Origin: an uncultured Lachnospiraceae bacterium
Lineage (GTDB): Bacteria; Bacillota; Clostridia; Lachnospirales; Lachnospiraceae
Length of the DNA stretch: 64,000 nt
NCBI GenBank assembly: GCA_910579395.1
Contig: CAJTUC010000016.1
Span: 1 to 64,000 of the forward strand
Direction of reading: 5' to 3'
The position numbers and the translations under genes were made by a program. Below the pieces are notes generated by a model. That model saw only the letters and a list, made by a program, of their open reading frames with translations, was not told where the DNA came from and did no database searches. Positions 33,615 to 42,704 of this stretch are shown here, one piece after another. Each line of letters starts with the position of its first letter. The stretch's first letter is position 1.

Positions 33615-34979
33615 TCAATCTTTCATGTTTTGGGACACTTTTTGTTCTTCTACAAGCATGATATCATCCTGTAAAGCGCCCACAAGCGTTTCCGACAAAA
33701 TACGATTTCTAAAATCTCCCTGCGCTTTTCTGCCTATCTTTATATATCGTACCGTATGGCCTATTTGATAAACGGTTTCACCGATTTTTTTTGCCTCCTC
33801 ATACAGTACTTCCACATTTTCACCGATAAAAGACTGCCTGTATTCCTGCGACATCCGTTGTTCCAGCCGCATCAGTCTGCCGCTCCTCTCTGCCTTTACC
33901 TGATCGGAGACCTGATCTTCCATAGCGGCGGCTCTCGTCCCCTGCCGCCTGGAATATTTGAAAATATGCATCTCATAAAAATGCACTTTTTCAAGAAAAG
34001 CTTCCGTAGACTTGAACTCGTCTTCCGTCTCACCCGGAAAACCAACGATCACATCCGTCGTAATCGCCGGCCGGTCAAAATACCGCCGCAATATTTCCAC
34101 TTTTTTCAAGTATTCCCCTGTCGTATATCGCCTATTCATCCGGCGCAGCGTTTCATCGCATCCGCTCTGCAGGGAAAGATGAAAATGCGGACATACCTTA
34201 GAAAATAAAGAGAGCTTTCCGGCAAACTCTTCCGTGACAATTCCCGGTTCCAGAGAGCCAAGTCTTATCCGCCGCAGCCCTTCTATCCTGTTCAATTTCT
34301 CAAGTAACTGCAATAATTCCGGAGTTCCTCTGTCGATGCCATAAGAACTGATATGGATTCCGGTCAGCACGATTTCCTGATACCCCGTTTCAACAAGGTG
34401 CAATACCTCTGTCAGAATATCCTCTTCCCTGCGGCTCCTCACCCGCCCTCTCGCATAAGGAATAATGCAGTAAGAACAGAACTGATTGCATCCATCCTGA
34501 ATCTTTACATAAGCCCTCGTATGCCCGCTTGTACCGGTAAGCTTCATTTCTTCGTATTCTTTCGTATGATTGATGTCAATGACCGTCTGGCTCTGCAGCA
34601 TTCTATCCCGGTCAGACAGCGTTCCGTTTTCCTTTGCCGCCAGATATTCTTCGAGAATCTCCGCCACATCCCTTTTCCGATTATTACCGATTACAAGGTC
34701 AATTGCCGTATCTTCCGCTATTTTCTCCCCGCCGGTCTGCACATAACACCCTACGGCTACCACGACCGCATCCGGATTTTTTTTCTTCGCACGATGAAGC
34801 ATCTGTCTGCTTTTCTGGTCTGCAATATTCGTCACGGTACAGGTATTGATAATATAAATATCAGCTTTCTCATCAAATGGTACAATTTTATAACCCTTTT
34901 CCTGTAAAATTTGTTGCATAACATCCATTTCGTATCCATTTACTTTACAGCCAAGATTATGCAGCGCTATACTTTTCAT
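33615..34979 (-). CDS. mtaB: MtaB: tRNA t6A37 methylthiotransferase
   Basis: 454 residues from ATG 34979 (AGGAG 5 bp upstream). Radical SAM enzyme: N-terminal UPF0004 domain with HNLGCKVNGYE and further Cys, radical SAM motif GCNQFCSYCIIPYARG, and a C-terminal TRAM-like region. Adds methylthio to t6A37 to give ms2t6A in tRNAs reading ANN codons. The GCKVN start distinguishes MtaB from MiaB and RimO. The promoter of the divergent HPr-like gene lies 30 bp upstream. Confidence 0.92.
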   Translation of the reverse strand: MKSIALHNLGCKVNGYEMDVMQQILQEKGYKIVPFDEKADIYIINTCTVTNIADQKSRQMLHRAKKKNPDAVVVAVGCYVQTGGEKIAEDTAIDLVIGNNRKRDVAEILEEYLAAKENGTLSDRDRMLQSQTVIDINHTKEYEEMKLTGTSGHTRAYVKIQDGCNQFCSYCIIPYARGRVRSRREEDILTEVLHLVETGYQEIVLTGIHISSYGIDRGTPELLQLLEKLNRIEGLRRIRLGSLEPGIVTEEFAGKLSLFSKVCPHFHLSLQSGCDETLRRMNRRYTTGEYLKKVEILRRYFDRPAITTDVIVGFPGETEDEFKSTEAFLEKVHFYEMHIFKYSRRQGTRAAAMEDQVSDQVKAERSGRLMRLEQRMSQEYRQSFIGENVEVLYEEAKKIGETVYQIGHTVRYIKIGRKAQGDFRNRILSETLVGALQDDIMLVEEQKVSQNMKD

Positions 34980-35011
34980 AATAACTCCTGTATTTTTGTG
35001 TTGTTTTGACA

Positions 35012-35040
35012 TTGACTTTTATTGTCCCAGCCTTTAGTAT
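35012..35040 (+). promoter_or_regulatory. Promoter of the second HPr-like gene
   Basis: TTGACT (35012-35017), 17-bp spacer, TAGTAT (35035-35040), about 38 bp before the ATG. A second TTGACA lies at 35006. Confidence 0.65.
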
Positions 35041-35077
35041 TAAAACTAACAGTAAGTATATGAAGGAGGTAGTCTTA

Positions 35078-35311
35078 ATGAAAACCGTTCAGATTTCTTT
35101 AAATTCAATCGACAAAGTAAAGTCTTTCGTGACCGATATTACAAAATTTGATTATGATTTTGATCTTGTATCGGGCAGATATGTTATTGATGCAAAATCT
35201 ATTATGGGTATCTTCAGCCTGGACTTATCCAAGCCGATTGATCTGAATATCCATACGGAAGACGGAGCCGATGAGATCATGGAAGCTTTGAAGCCTTATC
35301 TCATGTCCTAA
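35078..35311 (+). CDS. HPr-family protein without His15 (Crh-like)
   Basis: 77 residues from ATG 35078 behind AAGGAGGT. YVIDAKSIMGIFSLD closely matches the Ser46 segment of HPr (KSIMG), with Ser41 as counterpart, and the remaining strands and helices fit HPr length. The N-terminal phosphocarrier motif GxHARPA is absent (SIDKVKSF instead). It therefore cannot be a PTS phosphocarrier but could be a target of HPr kinase, as Crh is in Bacillus (inference). Single gene with own promoter and terminator, on the plus strand. Confidence 0.8.
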   Translation: MKTVQISLNSIDKVKSFVTDITKFDYDFDLVSGRYVIDAKSIMGIFSLDLSKPIDLNIHTEDGADEIMEALKPYLMS

Positions 35312-35326
35312 ATCCCGTACATATGG

Positions 35327-35369
35327 ATGATACCATCGGATGAAATCCCATCCTTTGGTATCATTTTTC
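35327..35369 (+). terminator. Terminator of the HPr-like gene
   Basis: ATGATACCA (35327-35335) pairs with TGGTATCAT (35356-35364), with an inner GGATG/CATCC pairing, followed by TTTTT on the plus strand. Confidence 0.85.
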
Positions 35370-35377
35370 TTTTCACG

Positions 35378-36553
35378 CTAGATGATAATTAATTCTTTGG
35401 TATCCAGCGCAGTCTGAACGAGTTCATCGATTTTTTCTGCCAGATTCTGTTCATGCCTTTTGATGATCTTCAAATTCGGTTTTGTGACAGGATGCTTTGC
35501 TACAAATATCGTACAGCAGTCTTCATAAGGCAGGATAGACGTTTCGTAAGTATCAATCTTTTCTGAAATATCCACAATCTCCATTTTATCAAAACCAATT
35601 AACGGCCGATAAACCGGCAGCTCACAAACTTCATTTGTCACCATCAGGCTGTGCATCGTCTGGGAAGCCACCTGCCCGATGCTCTCGCCGGTGATCAGGC
35701 CAAGGCATTCCGATTCTTTGGCAAGATGTTCTGCAATCCGCATCATATAACGCCGCATGATAATTGTCAATTCGTCATGCGGGCATTTATCATAAATATA
35801 CATTTGGATATCGGTAAAATTGATGACATGCAGATAAATGGGGCCCGTATACTGTGCGACTTTTCTCGCCAGATCTACGACCTTCTCCTTCGCCCGCTCA
35901 CTCGTATAAGGCGGTGCATGAAAATATACCGCATCAATCTTTACGCCGCGCTTCGCGATCATATATCCCGCCACAGGCGAATCGATTCCGCCCGACAGCA
36001 GGAGCATTGCCTTTCCGCCCGTGCCGACCGGCATACCCCCCGGCCCCGGAATGATTTCCGAATAGATATAAATCTTATCCCGGATTTCAATATGCAGCAT
36101 GATATCCGGTTTATGAACATCTACTGTCATTTCCGGATAAGCATCCAAGATAATACCGCCCATTTCCATATTGATTTCCATCGAATCGAGCGGGTAATTC
36201 TTCCGCGCTCTTCTGGCGGCCACCTTGAATGTCTTATGCTTGTCCGGATAGACCTCGTCCAGATATTTAACGACCCGCTCCCCCAATTTCTCAAAACCTT
36301 CATCTTCCACGGAAACGACCGGACAGATGCCGGAAATCCCAAACACTTTCTGCAAAACCTCTACGGTTTCTTCCTGATCGAATTCCGACACGGCATCCAC
36401 ATAAATTCTTCCGTCGGTCTTGCGCACCTGAAAATCCCCGTCACATTTTTTCAGGGCATATTTAATCTGCTTTACAAGTGCATTTTCAAAAAGATACCGG
36501 TTCTTTCCCTTAACTCCGATTTCCGCATATTTGATCAAAAATGATGTAAACAT
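35378..36553 (-). CDS. thiI: ThiI: tRNA 4-thiouridine synthase
   Basis: 391 residues from ATG 36553 (AAGGAG upstream); the 14 residues before it have no ribosome site. N-terminal ferredoxin-like and THUMP domains (about 50-165), then PP-loop ATPase with LLLSGGIDSPVAG. No C-terminal rhodanese domain, the usual Gram-positive form. Adenylates U8 of tRNA and inserts sulfur supplied by the neighbouring cysteine desulfurase. Separated from nifZ by a hairpin-rich 83-bp spacer. Confidence 0.93.
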   Translation of the reverse strand: MFTSFLIKYAEIGVKGKNRYLFENALVKQIKYALKKCDGDFQVRKTDGRIYVDAVSEFDQEETVEVLQKVFGISGICPVVSVEDEGFEKLGERVVKYLDEVYPDKHKTFKVAARRARKNYPLDSMEINMEMGGIILDAYPEMTVDVHKPDIMLHIEIRDKIYIYSEIIPGPGGMPVGTGGKAMLLLSGGIDSPVAGYMIAKRGVKIDAVYFHAPPYTSERAKEKVVDLARKVAQYTGPIYLHVINFTDIQMYIYDKCPHDELTIIMRRYMMRIAEHLAKESECLGLITGESIGQVASQTMHSLMVTNEVCELPVYRPLIGFDKMEIVDISEKIDTYETSILPYEDCCTIFVAKHPVTKPNLKIIKRHEQNLAEKIDELVQTALDTKELIII

Positions 36554-36580
36554 ATCCTGCTCCTTCTCCCTGTGAACTGT

Positions 36581-36629
36581 AGAAGTTCTCGGCATCGCAT
36601 CCTCATGATGCGATGTCTTTAGAACTTCT
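36581..36629 (-). repeat. Hairpin element D between nifZ and thiI
   Basis: Outer stem AGAAGTTCT (36581-36589) with AGAACTTCT (36621-36629); internal loop; inner stem CATCGCATC/GATGCGATG (9 bp) around CTCAT. The outer arm shares the AGAACTTCTT core with element A near dnaK, but the preceding hairpin 1 is missing. Confidence 0.7.
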
Positions 36630-36636
36630 TCCCGCC

Positions 36637-37791
36637 CTAGCGGCGTGTATACCGCCTCAACATCGGAATGATATCGTATAGTGCCTTTAACGTATATCTG
36701 ATTTCTTCTTCGGTCGTAAAAATAGAAAAACTGAACCGTATCGTCGATTCCAGCATTTCCTTCTCGGCACCGATCGCTTTCAATGTCGCGGAAGGCATCG
36801 GCTTATTGGAAGCACATGCACTGCCCGCCGAAACATAAATGTTTCTGTCTTCCAGCGCATGAAGCAGTACCTCGCTCCGAATCCCTCTGACAGAAAGACT
36901 CACGATATGAGGCGCTCCTTCCTTTCCGGCACATCCGTTGACCTTCACATATTCAATCTTCGAAACGCCTTGAAGGAATATTTCTCTCAAATGATACAGC
37001 CTTTCCACATCTTCATCCAGATTCTCATACATCAGTTCTGCCGCTCTGGCCATCCCGGCAATGCCCGGCACATTCTCCGTACCGGAACGCATCCCCCTCT
37101 GCTGTCCGCCGCCATAGATGATCGGGCTGATCTTAATTTTATCATTCACATACAAAAAGCCGATACCTTTCGGGCCGTGAATCTTATGCGCACTGACCGA
37201 AAGCAGGTCAATCTTCATTCGTGAAGGATAAATACGGCACTTGCCGAACCCCTGCACCGCATCCACATGGAAAACCGTGTGCGGATTGATTCTTTTAATC
37301 AGTTCTCCCGCTTCCGCAATCGGCTCTATTGTACCGATTTCATTATTCGTGTGCATAATGGATACCAGAATCGTATCTTTACAGACTGCCTGCTCCAAAT
37401 CCTCCAGGCGGATTTTCCCCTGCCCATCCACAGGCAGATATGTCACCCGGAATCCCTGGTCTTCCAGATACCGCATCGTCTGAAGAACTGCCGGATGCTC
37501 TATCCTCGTTGTGATCAAATGCCTCCCGGTACGATGATTGGCCATTGCCGTGCCAATCAATGCGATATTATCCGATTCGGTTCCTCCAGAGGTAAAAAGA
37601 ATTTCTTTCTCGTTCACTTTCAGTATTTTAGCAAGTGTTTCTCTCGCATATCGTATATAATGCTCTGCTTCTACGCCCTTATGGTGCATACTGGAAGGAT
37701 TTCCATACTCTTCACACATAATTTTCATCATAAGCTGCGCTGCTTCATCAAAGCATCTGGTCGTAGCCGAATTATCCAAATATACTTCCAT
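36637..37791 (-). CDS. Cysteine desulfurase, NifZ/IscS-like
   Basis: 384 residues, class V aminotransferase fold with PLP. The PLP Lys is in SVSAHKIHGPKG (about residue 205) and the persulfide Cys in SAGSACAS (about 327). Starts MEVYLDNSATT, typical of this group. In Bacillus the paralogue NifZ feeds sulfur to ThiI only (family knowledge); the gene order nifZ-thiI here fits that role. Confidence 0.92.
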   Translation of the reverse strand: MEVYLDNSATTRCFDEAAQLMMKIMCEEYGNPSSMHHKGVEAEHYIRYARETLAKILKVNEKEILFTSGGTESDNIALIGTAMANHRTGRHLITTRIEHPAVLQTMRYLEDQGFRVTYLPVDGQGKIRLEDLEQAVCKDTILVSIMHTNNEIGTIEPIAEAGELIKRINPHTVFHVDAVQGFGKCRIYPSRMKIDLLSVSAHKIHGPKGIGFLYVNDKIKISPIIYGGGQQRGMRSGTENVPGIAGMARAAELMYENLDEDVERLYHLREIFLQGVSKIEYVKVNGCAGKEGAPHIVSLSVRGIRSEVLLHALEDRNIYVSAGSACASNKPMPSATLKAIGAEKEMLESTIRFSFSIFTTEEEIRYTLKALYDIIPMLRRYTRR

Positions 37792-37972
37792 AAACAGCTC
37801 CTATTTTATCATATTTTACTTTAGCATCTCATAATATAGTATATGAGGCCCATCGCTTAGTGGCACAAATCTTTCATCCTGTAAATGCCGCATATCAGGC
37901 ATTCTTATGACCATGCTCCTTTCTCAGCCTGCGAAGTTTGTGTCGGGCGCTGCAAACATCAGCACAACCGCC

Positions 37973-38713
37973 TCACCCTTCGAGGTGATACATCAGCCAG
38001 GACAGTACCGTGAATCCGGCAGTCTCCGTTCTGAGTATACGCATTCCGAGCGTGATCGGAATGCAGCCGCCTTCCATTGCCGCCGCGACTTCCTTTTCTT
38101 CAAAGCCGCCTTCCGGGCCGATAAAAACAGCCACCGATTCTCCGGGCCGGATGCCGTTTATGATTTTCTTTGTTTTCGCCATATCCTCTGCCAGTTCATA
38201 GGGAATCAGCCTGATATCCGCTTTTTCCGCATAAGCAACGGCTTCCTTCATGCTCATGACCCCTGTCACCTTCGGTATGATGCTCCTTTTGCTCTGCTTC
38301 GCCGCGGCTTCAGCAATGCCCTGCCATCTGACAGTCTTTGCCCTTGCTTTTTTCTCATCCAGTTTGACGACCGCTCTTCCCGTCGCCATCGGAATGATCT
38401 CACACGCACCGAGTTCTACTGCCTTCTGTACGACCAGCTCCATCTTATCCGCTTTGGGAAGCCCCTGAAAAAGATAAATCCTGGAAGGAAGTTCAACACC
38501 ATCCTCTTTGATAAAACGCAGCGTGCAGATAACCTCTTTTTCCGAAAAGTCCTCAATGCCGCAGCGGTATTCCCTGCCATCTATACCATTGCTGACCGCA
38601 ATTTCTTCACCGGCTTTCATCCGAAGCACATTTTTAATATGATTGAAATCACTGCCCGTTATGACGATTCTATTTCCCTGTATTTGCGACGGTTCCACAA
38701 AAAACTGATACAT
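37973..38713 (-). CDS. rsmE: RsmE: 16S rRNA m3U1498 methyltransferase
   Basis: 246 residues. N-terminal PUA-like part (MYQFFVEPSQ, GSDFNHIKNVLRMKAGEEI) and SPOUT knot with FIGPEGGFEEKEV and LGMRILRTETAGFTVLS. Methylates U1498 of 16S rRNA. The start ATG with AGGAG lies inside the VanZ gene, 55 bp before its stop. Last of a prmA-vanZ-rsmE set; prmA and rsmE are neighbours in many Firmicutes downstream of dnaJ. Confidence 0.93.
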   Translation of the reverse strand: MYQFFVEPSQIQGNRIVITGSDFNHIKNVLRMKAGEEIAVSNGIDGREYRCGIEDFSEKEVICTLRFIKEDGVELPSRIYLFQGLPKADKMELVVQKAVELGACEIIPMATGRAVVKLDEKKARAKTVRWQGIAEAAAKQSKRSIIPKVTGVMSMKEAVAYAEKADIRLIPYELAEDMAKTKKIINGIRPGESVAVFIGPEGGFEEKEVAAAMEGGCIPITLGMRILRTETAGFTVLSWLMYHLEG

Positions 38714-39165
38714 CTTTCCACTCCTATAAAAACGAGTACACCAAGTATGGCCCCCGCACTGTCTATCAAAACATCCGTAAATCGTCCGGCGCGCCCCGGC
38801 ACGAACAGCTGATGTATCTCGTCACTGGCGGCATATAAAGCAGTGGCTATCATTGCCAGAAGCGCTTTTTTCTTCGTTGTAAACTGCCATTTCCCCAACC
38901 AGATATACAGCAAAATCGATAAAATCGCAAATTCTGCCATATGCGCCGCTTTTCTGACAGCCCCTTCGATTTGAGCCGCTATCTGATGCAGCTTTTCATC
39001 CTCCCAATTCAGGCCGAAAAAACTATCCGCAGAACGCACCATCCGATAGCTGAACGATTCACTGACCGCGATGGACTCTTCTTCCCCCTGAGCCGAAAAA
39101 GCAAAGATTATGCACATCCAGAACAGCGCAAGAATTCCGGCAGCTGTTCTGATCATCCCCATCAT
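38659..39165 (-). CDS. VanZ-like membrane protein
   Basis: 168 residues with about four membrane helices and the VanZ signature DEIHQLFVPGRAGRFTDVLIDSAGA. Function unclear; VanZ gives low-level teicoplanin resistance in enterococci. It starts with ATGA overlapping the prmA stop and ends 55 bp inside rsmE, so translation of all three is coupled. Short relatives occur widely in Firmicutes. Confidence 0.9.
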   Translation of the reverse strand: MMGMIRTAAGILALFWMCIIFAFSAQGEEESIAVSESFSYRMVRSADSFFGLNWEDEKLHQIAAQIEGAVRKAAHMAEFAILSILLYIWLGKWQFTTKKKALLAMIATALYAASDEIHQLFVPGRAGRFTDVLIDSAGAILGVLVFIGVERCISFLWNRRKYREIESS

Positions 39166-40148
39166 GGTTTACGGGCGGTTATTGATACCCACTCGCCCTG
39201 ACGGGTAATTTCTATAATTTCAAGTCCGACTTTCCTGACCGCTTCCGCAACGGTCTCTTCTTTTTCCTGAATGATACCGGAAGTAATATAGATACCGCCC
39301 GGTTTCATCTGTTCTATAATGACCGGCGTCAAATCCACCAGTACATTTGCCAGAATATTTGCCACCACGATATCATAACACAGATAACCGACTTTGTCCT
39401 GTATTTCTTTCTCCGTAATGATATTTCCGATCATCATCGTAAAATCTTCTTTCCGGATACCGTTCGTTTCCATATTCTGCCTGACTGCCTCTATGGCGCA
39501 GGGATCCAGGTCCGTGCCGACTGCTTTTTTGGCGCCGTACATCAACGCAATAATCGAAAGAATACCGCTTCCCGAACCTACATCCAGAAGTACTGTCTCC
39601 GGTGTCAGAAATTTTTTAATCTGGCGGATACAAAGCTGTGTCGTATCGTGCATCCCGGTTCCGAAGGCCGTACCGGGATCGATATGCAGAATCTTCTTAT
39701 TCTTATCATCTTCCGGTACTTCTTCCCAAGAAGGAATTACCAGTAAATCGTCGATATAGAACTGATGAAAAAATTTTTTCCAGTTATTGATCCAGTCAAT
39801 ATCCTCCGTTTCATCCACACTGATCGTCCCTTCGCCGATATCCATGAACATCCGAAGCTCTGCCAACTCTTCTTCTATCTGCTTTAAAATAACTTCTCTA
39901 CCGGCAGATACTCCATTCAATACAAGACTTCCATCTTCTTTTTCTTCCACAAAAAAACTGAGGTAGGCGATTCCGTCGTCCGCACCGGTCACGGGCGGAA
40001 TATCTACGAACATCTGCTCTTTCTCCCATGCGCTCAAAGGCACTTTATCTTCAATCTGCGCACCTTCCAGACCAATATCATACAACGTGCTGATAATGAT
40101 ATCCTCCGCCTCCGTCAACGTTTTTATTTTAAATTTTATCCATTTCAT
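39162..40148 (-). CDS. prmA: PrmA: ribosomal protein L11 methyltransferase
   Basis: 328 residues from ATG 40148 (AAGGA 9 bp upstream). SAM-binding motif LLDVGSGSGILSIIA and catalytic-site motif VVANILANVL match PrmA; the N-terminal substrate-recognition domain is present. Trimethylates ribosomal protein L11. Commonly next to rsmE, as here with vanZ between. Confidence 0.94.
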   Translation of the reverse strand: MKWIKFKIKTLTEAEDIIISTLYDIGLEGAQIEDKVPLSAWEKEQMFVDIPPVTGADDGIAYLSFFVEEKEDGSLVLNGVSAGREVILKQIEEELAELRMFMDIGEGTISVDETEDIDWINNWKKFFHQFYIDDLLVIPSWEEVPEDDKNKKILHIDPGTAFGTGMHDTTQLCIRQIKKFLTPETVLLDVGSGSGILSIIALMYGAKKAVGTDLDPCAIEAVRQNMETNGIRKEDFTMMIGNIITEKEIQDKVGYLCYDIVVANILANVLVDLTPVIIEQMKPGGIYITSGIIQEKEETVAEAVRKVGLEIIEITRQGEWVSITARKP

Positions 40149-40206
40149 ATTCTGGTATCCTTTTTCTTCTCTCAATTATGCCCAAAAACTTCTACACCCG
40201 TAGATT

Positions 40207-41211
40207 CTATGCCTGAAATTCTTTCTGAATTTCATCGATTCTGCGCAGTTCTTCCTCGCTGAAGGTGATGTTGTCCAGCGCTTTGATATTTTCCAGAATC
40301 TGCTCCGGTCTGCTCGCCCCGATCAACACGGATGTAATCCTGCCGTCTTTTAAAATCCATGCAAGAGCCATTTGTGTCAGCGTCTGTCCTCTTTCTCCTG
40401 CCATCTCATTCAGTTTCTTGACTTTATCCAAAAGTTCCGGCTTCAGAGCATCTTCGTGAAGATAAGGGCTCTTTTTGCCGCCGATACGGGAATCCGCCGG
40501 AATTCCGTTTAAATATTTTCCTGTCAGAATACCCTGCTGCAACGGACTGAACGCAATACAGCCGAGCCCGTTCTCATATAAAAAGTCTTTCAACCCATCT
40601 TCTTCTATCCATCTGTTCAGAATAGAATAAGACGGCTGGTGAATAATAAAGGGTGTCTTCAATTCTTTTAAAATACGGCAGGCTTCCTCCGCCTGCGCTT
40701 TTTTATAATTGGAGATTCCCACATACAACGCCTTACCGGCTCGGACGATCTGATCCAGCGCAAGCATCGTTTCTTCAATCGGCGTTTCCGGATCCGGCCT
40801 GTGATGATAGAAAATATCCACATAATCCAATCCGAGTCTCTGCAAAGACTGGTCCAGGCTGGCAGTCAGGCATTTTCTGGAACCGCCGTCGCCATAAGGT
40901 CCTTTCCACATATCATAACCTGCTTTGGTAGAAATGATCATCTCATCCCGGTAGGGCATCAGGTCCGATTTCAAAATCTGTCCCATGCTGCTTTCTGCAC
41001 TCCCATAAACGGGACCGTAATTATTTGCAAGGTCAAAATGGGTAATACCGTTATCAAATGCCGTAAACAAAATTTTTTTCATATTTTCCAGATTGTTAAC
41101 AGAACCGAAATTATGCCACATTCCGAGTGAAAACGCCGGAAGTTTTAGTCCGCTCCTGCCGCACCTGTTATATATCATTTTTTCATAACGACTTTCATTC
41201 GCAATATACAT
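40207..41211 (-). CDS. Aldo/keto reductase, YghZ-like
   Basis: 334 residues, TIM barrel. The start YIANESRYEKMIYNRCGRSG and LGMWHNFG match the YghZ/L-glyceraldehyde 3-phosphate reductase group. Catalytic tetrad: Asp and Tyr in DLANNYG, Lys in ISTKAGYD, His in DIFYHHRPD. NADPH-dependent reduction of aldehydes such as methylglyoxal or glyceraldehyde 3-phosphate is expected. Single gene with own promoter. Confidence 0.9.
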   Translation of the reverse strand: MYIANESRYEKMIYNRCGRSGLKLPAFSLGMWHNFGSVNNLENMKKILFTAFDNGITHFDLANNYGPVYGSAESSMGQILKSDLMPYRDEMIISTKAGYDMWKGPYGDGGSRKCLTASLDQSLQRLGLDYVDIFYHHRPDPETPIEETMLALDQIVRAGKALYVGISNYKKAQAEEACRILKELKTPFIIHQPSYSILNRWIEEDGLKDFLYENGLGCIAFSPLQQGILTGKYLNGIPADSRIGGKKSPYLHEDALKPELLDKVKKLNEMAGERGQTLTQMALAWILKDGRITSVLIGASRPEQILENIKALDNITFSEEELRRIDEIQKEFQA

Positions 41212-41293
41212 TTTTATAACTATTCTCCTTTCTCAACACGCAAGTTTGGGCTGTCAGCTATTACCATCTTAATGAATTATCCCTGACCTTCTG

Positions 41294-41302
41294 ATTGTAT
41301 CA
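41294..41302 (-). promoter_or_regulatory. Extended -10 promoter for the aldo/keto reductase gene
   Basis: TGATACAAT on the minus strand, TACAAT at 41299-41294; a weak TTTCCA lies 18 bp further upstream. Confidence 0.5.
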
Positions 41303-41344
41303 CATCTTCCGCTCATCTGGAAAGTATTTCAGCAATTTATCCAG

Positions 41345-41373
41345 TATACAGAATGTCGATTTTAGGGTATAAT
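41345..41373 (+). promoter_or_regulatory. Promoter of the DUF3048 lipoprotein gene
   Basis: TATACA (41345-41350), 17-bp spacer, TATAAT (41368-41373), about 78 bp before the chosen ATG. Confidence 0.6.
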
Positions 41374-41450
41374 GTGGGAAATGATTCGATGATTGAATGT
41401 TTTACATTTCCATACGGATGAAGAAAACTGTGAAAATTGGAGGATATATT

Positions 41451-42659
41451 ATGCACAGAAAAAGAATTGCTCTAGCAGTGACTTCTCTTCTGCTCACCTT
41501 TTCCTGCCTTACCGGCTGCGGAGACGAAGAAACAAGAATGGAAGTCAAAGAACCGGAAATCGTAATCGTTGATGAAGGTCAAACGGAAGGAACGGTAGAA
41601 ACGGAAAGCGAGGCTCCGGAAGCCGCGCCGGAGGAACTTACGACCGCTTATCCTGTCGTCAGCGAAGAACGCGAATCCGTAAACGGACAGATACAGAGCT
41701 ATCTGACCGGACAGTGGACGAACGAAGAAATCGCTACAAGAAGACCTATTGCAGTCATGATTCCCAACAATAAACCCGCCATGCCGCAATATGGACTTTC
41801 CAAAGCCGCTATTATTTATGAAGCTCCTGTGGAAGGCCGTATTACAAGACTGATGGCCGTTTTTGAAGATTTTGACGATCTGGACCGCATTGGTCCGGTC
41901 AGAAGCAGCCGGGATTATTTCCTTTATACGGCAATGGGCTATGAGGCAATCTATTGTAACTGGGGACTCGCCGTACCTTATGTTGAAGCGTTGATCAACA
42001 GGGATGATGTCTATAACGTCAGTGCCGCTGTAACAGGTATTCATAACCCCGCTGATGAGGCATTCGACCGGGTAAGCCGCGGTTCAAATTACGCATTGGA
42101 ATTTACCGGATATCTGATGATCGACGGACTGATGAAAGCCGTGGACAGGCTCGGTTATGACTGGAACTACGACAGTGCTTATGTCCGCCCGTTTTTATTT
42201 GTCGCTGACGGCACTTATGCGGATTATGCCGAAAACGAATCTGCTACCATGATTTACCCTGGCGGTGCATCGGGCAGCAACTCCGGCGGATATGGTTCTT
42301 ATCATCCTTACTTTGAATATCATGAAGATGACCATTTGTATTACCGTTATCAGGATGGCAGCAAACAGATTGATGAATATACCGGCGGCCAGCTGACTGT
42401 CTCAAATGTTATTTTCCAATACTGCCACGGTGAAGTCCGGGACGACCACGATTACCTCGCTTTCGGCGTTCATGGAGAAGGCGAAGCGATTGTCTTTACC
42501 AACGGCAAGGTCATCAAAGGAACATGGAAGCGCAACGATGGTGACTTTACACCCGCCCGTTTCTATGACGAAAACGGTGATGAGATCATTATGAATCAGG
42601 GAAGCACCTGGATTTGTAATATTTGGGATGAATACAGTGAATTTATAGAATACAAGTAA
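41451..42659 (+). CDS. DUF3048 (YerB-like) lipoprotein
   Basis: 402 residues from ATG 41451 (GGAGG 7 bp upstream); 18 earlier in-frame residues are not used. Lipobox LTGC, Cys about residue 25, then a Glu-rich linker and the DUF3048 domain: RRPIAVMIPNNKPAMPQYGL, GRITRLMAVFEDF, DRIGPVRSSRDYFL, and C-terminal YSEFIEYK with TWICNIWDE. The family is common in Gram-positive bacteria; function is unknown, envelope location likely. Convergent to dnaJ. Confidence 0.9.
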   Translation: MHRKRIALAVTSLLLTFSCLTGCGDEETRMEVKEPEIVIVDEGQTEGTVETESEAPEAAPEELTTAYPVVSEERESVNGQIQSYLTGQWTNEEIATRRPIAVMIPNNKPAMPQYGLSKAAIIYEAPVEGRITRLMAVFEDFDDLDRIGPVRSSRDYFLYTAMGYEAIYCNWGLAVPYVEALINRDDVYNVSAAVTGIHNPADEAFDRVSRGSNYALEFTGYLMIDGLMKAVDRLGYDWNYDSAYVRPFLFVADGTYADYAENESATMIYPGGASGSNSGGYGSYHPYFEYHEDDHLYYRYQDGSKQIDEYTGGQLTVSNVIFQYCHGEVRDDHDYLAFGVHGEGEAIVFTNGKVIKGTWKRNDGDFTPARFYDENGDEIIMNQGSTWICNIWDEYSEFIEYK

Positions 42660-42674
42660 ATACTATAAACATGA

Positions 42675-42701
42675 GAAGAACGCCGCATTGCGGCGTTCTT
42701 C
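42675..42701. terminator. Bidirectional hairpin between DUF3048 and dnaJ genes
   Basis: Perfect 12-bp GC-rich stem GAAGAACGCCGC (42675-42686) with 42690-42701, loop ATT, between convergent stops. No long T-run, but stem strength and position fit termination. Confidence 0.7.
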
Positions 42702-42704
42702 ACC

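Noticed and set aside
37907..38812. 301-residue plus-strand frame over rsmE
   Set aside because: Antisense shadow; RsmE motifs on the minus strand are intact.
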